Source of the DNA: Parietichytrium sp. I65-24A
Taxonomy: Eukaryota; Sar; Bigyra; Thraustochytrida; Thraustochytriidae
Assembly (NCBI GenBank): GCA_012862575.1
Contig: BLSF01000001.1
Location: forward strand, 496,001 to 560,000
Direction: 5' to 3'
Length of the DNA stretch: 64,000 nt
Shown one piece after another: positions 20,338 to 28,546 of this stretch (position 1 is its first letter; each line of letters opens with the position of its first letter). Under the pieces are notes generated by a model. The model was not told where the DNA came from. It worked only from the letters and a program-made list of their open reading frames with translations, and did no database searches. Position numbers and translations under genes: made by a program.

Positions 20338-22983
20338 TTAAGCTTCCATTTCCATGTCTTTATCAGCAGCCTGCTCTTTCTGAAGAGCTTTAAACTCCCG
20401 CACAGGTTTGGGAAACACACGTTTGTAAAGTGTCATGCAGACTGTGTCGTGATTCTTTATAGGTTTGTTGAAGGAGCACTTGAAGAGCCCGTGTGTTCCC
20501 AAAGGTTCCAAGATGCGGCCGTCCATGCCATGCTTGGTCCACAAATCGATTGGTTTGAACCAGCGGACATCCTCTGGGCGGAAAAACATGTAGCGGATGA
20601 CTGCCCACTTCTTCTTGACACGGATTGGGTGGCCGGAAAGCACCACTTTCTTCAGCACAATACGGTCAGGGTCGATACTGTGCACTGCTCCAGAGGCCAC
20701 AAGTTGGTGGGATCCCTTCTCTAGCAACATGACAGGCACATTGGTACCAAAGGTGACCGGCGCATAGGCGGTGGCGACAGACCAGCGGCCGTTATGTAAA
20801 AACCTTTCAAGCTTGTGCTTGTCGCAGTTGATGGAGTTTTCTGAAAAAGTTGGTCTAACGAGTCGCCGCCAGATTCCACAGCTCATGAGCACCTCATCGC
20901 GCGCGCGGACCGGCTTCTCAAATGTATTGGCTTTGACAATGGTGCTGTTAAGAACACTCAGCTTGGTTTCGTGCGCCAGCAACGACGCAAAGACCAGAGG
21001 AAGGTTCTGGGTTCTAAGATCGTCTAACAAGGTTGAGGGCACCTTTTCAATGTACAGCGTGACATATTGACCTGGAAATACAAATGTACCCTTTTCCGCG
21101 TCCTCGTAGACCAAGTTCGAAGAGTCCTCGTTGTCCTCGCGAGCTTCTACATCCATGGCAGACACCACACTCTTCGCGTCACTACCCTTTAGCGACTTCT
21201 TTTTCAGTTGCTCTGCGACAGCACTCATCCAAAGCTTTTCCATCTTTTCGCCCTCTTCGAGCACTTGGTTCTGGATGCCGTTCGGGTTTGCGAGCTGGAA
21301 GATGTGAGCGTATTCGCGAGGAAGGGACTCCTTTGGATGCCATGGACTTGTCCGGAACGACTTGAGCCCTCTGTATTTCACAAATCGGTCGCGCGCTGCG
21401 ATGTCGACAGGCGTGTCTACTTCGTCGGGGAACTCTAACTCGTCCTTCTCGGCAGTCTGCTTGGCCTTCCACTCCTCGAGGGTCATGCCAACGTTTTCTT
21501 CCTCAAGATCGTCAAGTTCGTCTTCCCCTTCTTCTTCTTCTTCTCCTTCGACAACAGTGTCAGCCTTCTTTCGGGGCCGCATGAGCTCATCGTCACTGTT
21601 CTCCTCTTCATCCTCATCATCGCTGACCCCGATGAGCCAAGAAGCCTGGTACTCGGAGGTGCCAGGAGGCAGCTTCTTCATCTTCCTTTTCAGCTCCGCC
21701 TTGGCCTGGGACTCCGGGTCCATGCGACGTGAGGTCTTGGCCATCTCGTCCTCAGTGGGCCACGTCTGATCTCCAGAGAGCAGATCCGGGTTTGCCTCCT
21801 CTTCCAAAGACGGGCGAAGTGAAGGGTCCGCCTGTGCGAGGAGTTGCGGAGAAGAGCCAGACGAAGCCTTGGACTTGTGAGGCTTCTCCGGAAACGGGTC
21901 AGCTGGCAGCTCCACTTTGGAGACATAGAACGAGCCTTGTCCCGGAATATGAATGGCTTGGTTCACGTTAAGAGGTCTTCCTCGGAGGTACCCAGACACA
22001 GCCAAGCTTTGCGCGCCCTGAGTTTCAGGGCTCGGAACATATTTCGATTCAGCCGCAAGCATGTACGACCGCTCTGCGCGCCAGTGAACAGGTCGAAGAG
22101 AAGACTCCATGATTGCGCGAATAAACTGAAACTGCGTTGCAGTCATATCCTCGCGAAGGCCCGAGCCGAAGGGCTTCGTCTGAGCAGATTCGTCACCATT
22201 CATCTCCGCATCTTTGCGAGTCGGGTCCTCGTCGATGACAACCTTCGTGTTGGGTGTGAACTCCTCCTGGAAAAAGTTGGTAGCTTGCTTTTTCAGTGTC
22301 GCATGGTACTTTGCAGGAATCACGTCCAAATTCTGCACAACTCCAACGACTGACGGCATGCCTTGCGCCTTGCAGATTGTGATAAACTCCCTCCCGGCTT
22401 CATCAATGGACTCCCCCAGGTACGTATCCAGCGCCCCGCCTCTTTTCACTCCGCCCAGATCAGCGCCCTGCTCCGGCACACACAGCGGCAGCACGAAGCA
22501 TATCACATCCGCTACCTTGGCCACGTCCATCACGCTCAAGTTGCTCCTATCCGCCACCACGAACGTGGCCCTGAACTTGTCCTTGGGGAACACCGCCGTC
22601 ACGCTCTCGCTTCCTGCCGCCATCTTCTTGCCCCCCGCACCTAGGATCTCGGGGACCCGCGCCGAGTCTGATAACAGCACCACGCCAACTGTACGCGGCG
22701 CGCCCCCACTCACGCCGCCAGCGCCGCCGCCGCCCGCCCTGCGTGCCCTCAGCATGGCGTCGCGCTTGTCCTTGCGGATGAGCGCGGCGCGGTTGGCTCG
22801 CGACTGCTTGCCCGCCAGGGACGCCTGGGACGCGGACGACACCGAGGACCCCCAGCGAGGACCCCCTTGGGACTGGTTCACCTTACCGCCCAGCTCGCGG
22901 GACACATCGCGCTTGCTCTTGTGCTGCTGCTTGTGACCCTTGTTCGACTGCTTCTGCCACCCGGACTGGTGCTGCGTGGGCAT
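20338..22983 (-). CDS. TSR1: Pre-rRNA-processing protein TSR1 (40S ribosome maturation factor)
   Basis: Encodes 881 residues, against roughly 800 in yeast and human, in one exon. The N-terminus has the basic GHKQQHKSKRD segment typical of TSR1/BMS1 proteins. It is followed by a GTPase-like fold (VGVVLLSDSARVP and onward) that lacks a usable P-loop (no GxxxxGK[S/T]), which separates TSR1 from the related GTPase BMS1. An AARP2CN-type region, a long acidic segment (about residues 460-510) and the conserved C-terminal RIBIOP_C region (from about 560; for example HKLERFLHNGRWSVATAYAP, KKWAVIRYMFFRPEDVRWF) follow. In known systems TSR1 binds pre-40S particles and blocks premature subunit joining in nucleolus and cytoplasm. 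A GA tract lies upstream on the coding strand. Confidence 0.93.
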   Translation of the reverse strand: MPTQHQSGWQKQSNKGHKQQHKSKRDVSRELGGKVNQSQGGPRWGSSVSSASQASLAGKQSRANRAALIRKDKRDAMLRARRAGGGGAGGVSGGAPRTVGVVLLSDSARVPEILGAGGKKMAAGSESVTAVFPKDKFRATFVVADRSNLSVMDVAKVADVICFVLPLCVPEQGADLGGVKRGGALDTYLGESIDEAGREFITICKAQGMPSVVGVVQNLDVIPAKYHATLKKQATNFFQEEFTPNTKVVIDEDPTRKDAEMNGDESAQTKPFGSGLREDMTATQFQFIRAIMESSLRPVHWRAERSYMLAAESKYVPSPETQGAQSLAVSGYLRGRPLNVNQAIHIPGQGSFYVSKVELPADPFPEKPHKSKASSGSSPQLLAQADPSLRPSLEEEANPDLLSGDQTWPTEDEMAKTSRRMDPESQAKAELKRKMKKLPPGTSEYQASWLIGVSDDEDEEENSDDELMRPRKKADTVVEGEEEEEGEDELDDLEEENVGMTLEEWKAKQTAEKDELEFPDEVDTPVDIAARDRFVKYRGLKSFRTSPWHPKESLPREYAHIFQLANPNGIQNQVLEEGEKMEKLWMSAVAEQLKKKSLKGSDAKSVVSAMDVEAREDNEDSSNLVYEDAEKGTFVFPGQYVTLYIEKVPSTLLDDLRTQNLPLVFASLLAHETKLSVLNSTIVKANTFEKPVRARDEVLMSCGIWRRLVRPTFSENSINCDKHKLERFLHNGRWSVATAYAPVTFGTNVPVMLLEKGSHQLVASGAVHSIDPDRIVLKKVVLSGHPIRVKKKWAVIRYMFFRPEDVRWFKPIDLWTKHGMDGRILEPLGTHGLFKCSFNKPIKNHDTVCMTLYKRVFPKPVREFKALQKEQAADKDMEMEA

Positions 22984-23070
22984 CTTTCACCGTTACGCCT
23001 GTTTATAGGAATACAATAGAAATAGACACTACTATGCGGTGTCCGCCGCGCGTACACTCTCGCGTACACA

Positions 23071-23111
23071 CACTCTCTCTCTATCTCTCTATCTCTCTGT
23101 CTCTCTCTCTC
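23071..23111. repeat. CT/ATCT dinucleotide tract upstream of TSR1
   Basis: A near-pure ctctctctctatctctctat run with a few A interruptions. It lies about 90-130 bp upstream of the TSR1 start and reads as GA repeats on the TSR1 coding strand. Confidence 0.85.
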
Positions 23112-23568
23112 CTGGTGGTTCTGGCTGGCTCGGCACAGAGGGTAGGAGTTGATAGGCGGATATAGGACTCTGGTGATGTTTGCCGCACTCGCCCAGCCAA
23201 AAGCGTTCTTCAGAGAGCGGTTCGTTGTTCTCTTGCCTTGGTGTGTCCCTGTAGTCCATGTTCACTGATGAGTAGGAGTAGTTGGCGGCACTGTAGGCAC
23301 TGTTCATATCACTGTTATTCACTGTTCACTGTTTACGATACCTTGGGAGTTTGGGTTCCGCACCTACCCGTTTCTATCTCGCTCTGTAGACTGGCTAACC
23401 CATTTAATAGAACTGGGTAGAAATAGACTAGTGAAAAGTGCTAGTTCAACTTGGGTTCTTGATGGTTCTTGGTTCTTGGTTCTTTGCTCCAGATTGTTTC
23501 AATTTTCAATTTTCAATTTTCAATTTTGAACTTGCAGGGTTGCCATTGTGTTTCTTTTGGTGGAACAA

Positions 23569-23605
23569 AAGAACGAACGAACGAACGAACGAAAGAAAGA
23601 AAGAA
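23569..23605. repeat. GAAC/GAAA tetranucleotide microsatellite
   Basis: Tandem aacg units (gaacgaacgaacgaacgaac) shade into gaaa units, about 310 bp upstream of the XRCC2 start. Confidence 0.85.
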
Positions 23606-23913
23606 ATAGACAGACAATCATTGAAGAAGAGCGTAGCGTCGAAAGTCACTGCGCATTAAAAAAGTGCCTTGGTCACAGTTGACCAGAGCTAGCTACTCTA
23701 GGTAGAGAAAGAAGCAGGTCACGCGGACCACAACGAGCAGCGCCACCCTCGCAATACTCGCAATCCCACTTGCGCGGCGCTGGTGTCCTCGGGTACTGCT
23801 TCATCAAAAATTGCATCATCATTGCAACGTTGCAACGTTGCAACACATTGCATCGCGGACCCCGTTTCGCGACAGAGGTTTCAGAATCAGAAATCCTGCG
23901 CGGAGCGGCGGGG

Positions 23914-24735
23914 ATGGAGGCAGACGAGAGCGCAGCGGACGTGGTGCGCGCGCTGAGGAGACGCGGACTGCGGAGTACCGGCGTGGAGGAGCTGGACAAA
24001 GTGCGGGGCACCAAGGCCGGCAAGCGCGCGGATGGTGTGGGGGCAGTGCGGACTGCGGAGGTGCTGGAGGTGTGCGGTCTGTGGGGCACGGGCAAGTCGC
24101 AGCTGATGATGCAGGTGGTGGCCTCGTGCGTGCTCCCTGAAAAGTTTGGCGGTAGTGATGGTACAGCGCTGGTGTTTGACAGCGAACTGCGGCTGTGCGC
24201 TAGCAGGCTGATGGAGGTACTGGCAGGTAAAATCTTGAGGTACGTGGAGAGTGGCGCGGCGACGGAAGATGAGGCCAAGGCGGTGCTCGCCGAGTGCATG
24301 GACAAGGTGAAGGTGTTTCGCTGTACCAGCAGCCTGCAAATGTTGTACACGCTGCATAGCTTCACGGAAGACTTTCTCGCGGAGCACAATGTGTGCCTCC
24401 TTGCGATCGATAGCATGGCCGCCTTTTACTGGCAGGATCTCGAGACGGAGAGTATATCTGCAGGTCTCCACGTCTCGATTCCAGCAGCGATCCGGGATCT
24501 CACCAAGTGTTACCCGGTGACCGTCGTTGCCGTCAAGCCGTGCATTTTTCAGCCCAAGGCGAATGACCCTTGTCCGGAGTATCTTTCCCAGACGTGGCGC
24601 AACTTAGTGAGCTTGCGAATATTGACTGAGACAATTGACGGGCCCAGCAAATTCAGGGCTAGCGACTTGGACACGAACCAGAGAATTTTCGATTTTGTCA
24701 TCACCTCGACTGGCATTCAGTCCGTTGCGCAATAA
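23914..24735 (+). CDS. XRCC2: XRCC2-like RAD51 paralog (homologous recombination)
   Basis: Encodes 273 residues; human XRCC2 is about 280. Walker A is CGLWGTGKSQLMMQ (P-loop residues about 55-62). Walker B is CLLAIDSMAAFYW (Asp about 156), and the D-S-x-x-A-F-Y-W signature is characteristic of XRCC2 rather than RAD51 or DMC1. In other eukaryotes XRCC2 joins RAD51B/C/D in the BCDX2 complex that loads RAD51 on resected DNA. The start is the ATG at 23914; the frame continues upstream to a TTG but that part is low-complexity and unlike the family. It lies 216 bp upstream of the VOC protein on the same strand. Confidence 0.85.
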   Translation: MEADESAADVVRALRRRGLRSTGVEELDKVRGTKAGKRADGVGAVRTAEVLEVCGLWGTGKSQLMMQVVASCVLPEKFGGSDGTALVFDSELRLCASRLMEVLAGKILRYVESGAATEDEAKAVLAECMDKVKVFRCTSSLQMLYTLHSFTEDFLAEHNVCLLAIDSMAAFYWQDLETESISAGLHVSIPAAIRDLTKCYPVTVVAVKPCIFQPKANDPCPEYLSQTWRNLVSLRILTETIDGPSKFRASDLDTNQRIFDFVITSTGIQSVAQ

Positions 24736-24951
24736 AAGGAGCCTCAGACATCTCAGACAAGTGGAAGATAATGAACTGCACTACTATCAACTAAAGGCCC
24801 AGTAGTCTATGCATCCTGCGAGCACTAGCTCTACTAGCTGGAGCTGTTTCTGAGAGAGCTGCCAGTCCGACTGACGAACACGGTGAACGAGGGACAGCCG
24901 GAAACGCTCAACCAGCGCTCTGCATCAGCACCCCTTCCCAACAGAGAGAAC

Positions 24952-25683
24952 ATGTCGCGCGCAGCGCTGCGGTCCGTGGTTTGCGCGGACGTCCCGGCAG
25001 CCTGGAGCAAAGCAGGATTTGCATTGGGGGGCAAGTCACTCGGATCAAACGAGCTCAACTTTGGCAATCTTCGCGTGACGCTGAGCGGGGCGAGTGTACC
25101 AACTTCTGCGGCAAAGAAGGATATCAGCGGCTTTACTGGCTGGACGTGGGCAGGGCTTCCCGAAAATTGTTTAGAGTTGGCCGGGATCCCCACGGCTTCA
25201 GTTGACGCGGGGGTGGACGAGTCACTTGCAAGCGAATTCGCAGGTCATCCAAATGGCGTCATCTCCGTGGATCACGTTGTTTTGAAATCCAATAATCTGT
25301 CCCAGACTAAGAAAAGCTTTGAGAATGCCGGGGTTGAACTCCGAAAAGAGCGAAAGGATATTTATCCTGGTGTGACACAGCTCTTTTACAGGCCTATGGA
25401 TCAGGTAATCATTGAGGTGATTGGTCCGAACCAAGACGAAGACACAAGCGACAGCAAGCAAGCAAGCATTTTTGGCAAGCTAGACGACCCACCTTCTTTG
25501 TGGGGTATCACGTTTGTGAGCAAAGATCTGGACGCTACAAAAGCGTACTTGGGCGATCACCTGAGTAAAGTCCGTAAAGCTAAACAGCACGGGCGCCAAA
25601 TTGCCACTCTGAGAACGGACGAGCTTGGAATTGGAGTCGCGGTTGCAATCATGTCACCACACCATCCTTCTCCATCCCTGTGA
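24952..25683 (+). CDS. VOC (glyoxalase/bleomycin resistance fold) superfamily protein
   Basis: Encodes 243 residues from the ATG at 24952 (an upstream in-frame GTG is not a likely eukaryotic start). Paired beta-alpha-beta-beta-beta modules are visible. One runs from about residue 108 (VISVDHVVLKSNNLSQTKKS to DQVIIEVIGP) and the second from about 185 (LWGITFVSKDLDATKAYL to GVAVAIMSP), as in VOC metalloproteins. The metal-ligand pattern H (VDHVV) and E (IIEVIGP) is present in the first module. The 107-residue N-terminal part is less conserved and may be a degenerate module. A lyase, dioxygenase or isomerase activity is possible but the substrate cannot be assigned. Confidence 0.75.
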   Translation: MSRAALRSVVCADVPAAWSKAGFALGGKSLGSNELNFGNLRVTLSGASVPTSAAKKDISGFTGWTWAGLPENCLELAGIPTASVDAGVDESLASEFAGHPNGVISVDHVVLKSNNLSQTKKSFENAGVELRKERKDIYPGVTQLFYRPMDQVIIEVIGPNQDEDTSDSKQASIFGKLDDPPSLWGITFVSKDLDATKAYLGDHLSKVRKAKQHGRQIATLRTDELGIGVAVAIMSPHHPSPSL

Positions 25684-28546
25684 TTCTTTGTGTTATTCAT
25701 CTTTTCCACCATGTTTATGTTCGACGAACGTTATAGCTTCTTCTTCTCTAGTTTTGCAATTCTTTCAATCTTTAAAAAATACAGCGAGAACCTCCCCTCC
25801 ACGCCCGTTACTTCCGATCGCCCTCTCGGTTTCTCGAGCCCTCACTTGTCTGCATCTTGTGTGTTTCGTACAATTCGAAGCTGCTGCACCACATCCATGT
25901 GTCTTCCCTCGCCGGCAAGGTTAGAAATGAAATAAAAATTCAAAAGAAGCTACTTGGAAGCGCGGAACGACGTTTCGCGAAATTTTTCTCACTCACCAAA
26001 TTTTCAGGGGTCTTAAAATCCAGAATTCGCAGTCAGAACGACGTAGCATGGCATACCTTCCCAGCGAGGGATTCTCTGCCGAGAACTGGGGTTTGTTTGC
26101 TGGGATGATCCGATTCCAGGGACACGGACACGAAATCGAAGACTTCAGAGAGTGCATATCTTTTTGGCTAGCTGAAATGGCGCCGGCCCCGGACACGAAC
26201 CCATTGGAAAAAGCTACCGTAGTCCAGGATCTTCGCCGACTTTTACTCACTCAGGACTCGTGCTAGCTAGCTAGTAGTGCACCAAAAGTACACGGCGCAC
26301 GCCAATCCTCTCCAAGCTTGAGATTCGCAGTCAATAAATCCATCTTCATGACCTTCACTTTCGTTTGTCTGCGTTGTCTCAGTTGTCATGGTGTTGACAG
26401 TTCTGACAGTTCCCGTTGGAGGGAAGGTCCAACGATGTCCAATGCTCGTTCCATGTTCGTCACGAAGACGTCTATGTGACGCGATCCAGCGCAAGCGTTC
26501 CAGCTGCAGAGTCGTGTGCCCATACCCGCAACATAGAGAAAACAGCTAAGATAAGTAGGTGCACACAGTAGCTCCACTGGCTTAGTTACCAAGAAGAAGA
26601 GCGAGTGCGAAAAGGTTGCGTGCGCACAATCTGAGATTTGGCCAAGGTCTATGTGGATCGCCTATGAAGGCAGTAGGTTGGACCCTGAAACGTGGACCTG
26701 AGAGAGCTGCGCATGAGAAGTAGATGTTTTGCGTTGTGAGTTTGAGGGCGTCGTCTGCGTCATTGGATGTCATTGGTGTCTCAGCGCCACATTTCACAAG
26801 ACCTGTGGGCGTCGAATCGTCGAATGGGAGAGACATGGAACACTCCGAGTGTTTCGAACTTGAACAGTGCAAAGACTGCAAGGTGCACGGACAGAAGCAA
26901 AAGCTTCACTTTCAGAAAGGCAGGTCAATTTGCCAAAATTTGCCAAAACTTGGCGCAGCGTTTCATTCGGATAGTGTGCTTGATCGCTCCTACTCACATC
27001 CTTCACATCCTGTCCCATAAGCTTACCATGCATTCCGCCCTTGGCCACATTGATTTTCTTGGTTGGCTTCGCTGTCAGGCAACGAGGAGATGGCTGACGC
27101 TTCATCTACATCTCCGATCTCACTGAAGGGATCCAGAATTTTTTTAGTTCAAAAAAAAACCAAAAACGACGCAGGTTGCAATGCAAATAAACGCAAACGC
27201 AAACCACTTTTCCTTTATTTTATCCGATTCAATTCAATCTCAAATGTCTCAAATGATCCAGATGGAAGTAAATGCACTACTACTACTACACACACTACAT
27301 TTCTCTCTTAGCTCCACGCTACCACGACTACCATGTCGGTCTACCCAGTCAACTAGTAAGTCCTAACCTGCCCACATCTCGTCCTCTCCTATACATAACC
27401 TTAAGAGCAGGTAAGCCTCGGAGGTCGCACACACACGCACACACTCTCACAGAGTTCACAACTTGAAAGCACACGCCAAGCCAACGACCCCCCGAATAAG
27501 CAAGCCATGCGACAGCGTAGGAGGAATTTACGCGTGGTTAGCAGCGACTTGGACTGATGATGGGAGGGATGGAGGAAGAGTCAAGATCAAGGAAAGTGAA
27601 AAGTGAAAAGTGAAAAAAAGCTCATCAGCTCATTCGCATTTTCCTTTTGTTTTCTGAATTTCTGAAAGTCTGCATGTCTGTTCATTTTAAACCACTTGGG
27701 AGTGCTCAGTGTTCGAAAGAAGTTTCGTTTACTGCTCAGACCTGGCAGGGTTTTGGTGCCCCTTCAAAGTCAGAGTCAGGTCCACAGCATCAAAATTTTT
27801 CCAACTTGGAAACAGAAATCGGAAACGGAAACTTGCCGAGGAGGGAGAAAGGAGATAAAAGTGGGCGCCACGCCCTACGCCCTCCTCCAGGAACATTTTT
27901 TAGGGCGCAGGAATTGCAGGAATGCGCACATTGATAGCGCCCGCATATTCCTGCGCAAGCTTTCACCGAGTTGGGTGGGCACAGGTCCAAACTCACCCAA
28001 AATTGGTCATCAACCTAGCTTCTGCTTACGCTTCGAACTAACTCGAGCCTTTGAGGAAGAAGGCTCAAGCCACTTTAGCCACTTTCATCCTTCCTAACGT
28101 GGGGCGTGAGGAGCGCTTAGGGAAAGGGTGAATGAATGAAGAAAGGAGAGAGAGAGAGAGAGAGAGAGAGGGGCTAGAAGAAGTGCAAAGTGGACAGAAA
28201 AGTGAGTGAGAGAGAGAGACAGAGAGACAAAGCGTGAGAGGGAGGGAGGAGGTGTTCTAGCAGATCACTTACTCAATCAGTCACTCGGTGTGTTTCTCAT
28301 TACAGCAGGTTTGCAACTTCGGGGCAGTCCCTCACAAGGACGGTGACTGTGCTCCCGAGTCAAAGCCCAAACTGCTGCTTGTGAAGGTTGCAAGTCGGCG
28401 CTGTCTTGGACGCGGCAACACGCTCGCTGCGGTGGGTCAAAGCGCTGAGCTCACGGCATACGACAGACGACACACGGCCGGCAGACCAGGAGACCAGCAG
28501 ACCAGCAGACGCGCTCAGGTTGACTGCGGTTCCCGCTCTGGCAACC
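25684..28546. other. 2.9-kb non-coding region upstream of the NADPH oxidase
   Basis: No ORF with domain support. An ATG-initiated 72-codon frame at 26048-26266 is the best small candidate and is discussed as a finding. The region holds AAAAGTG repeats (27596-27616), a 10-bp perfect inverted repeat (27905-27914 with 27947-27956) and a long GA microsatellite (28141-28170) followed by further GA-rich DNA to about 28255. Confidence 0.55.
28141..28170. repeat. GA dinucleotide microsatellite upstream of NOX
   Basis: A gaaaggagagagagagagag-type run, with more gagagagaga blocks at 28207-28225. It lies on the coding strand of the NADPH oxidase gene about 380-400 bp upstream of its ATG. Confidence 0.9.

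Larger units (their letters stand above)
22984..23913. other. Divergent promoter region between TSR1 and XRCC2
   Basis: This 930-bp region holds both promoters. From left to right it contains a CT dinucleotide tract at 23071-23111 (GA on the TSR1 coding strand), an ATTTTCA pentad run near 23497-23530 and a GAAC/GAAA tetranucleotide run at 23569-23605. No additional gene was seen. Confidence 0.6.
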
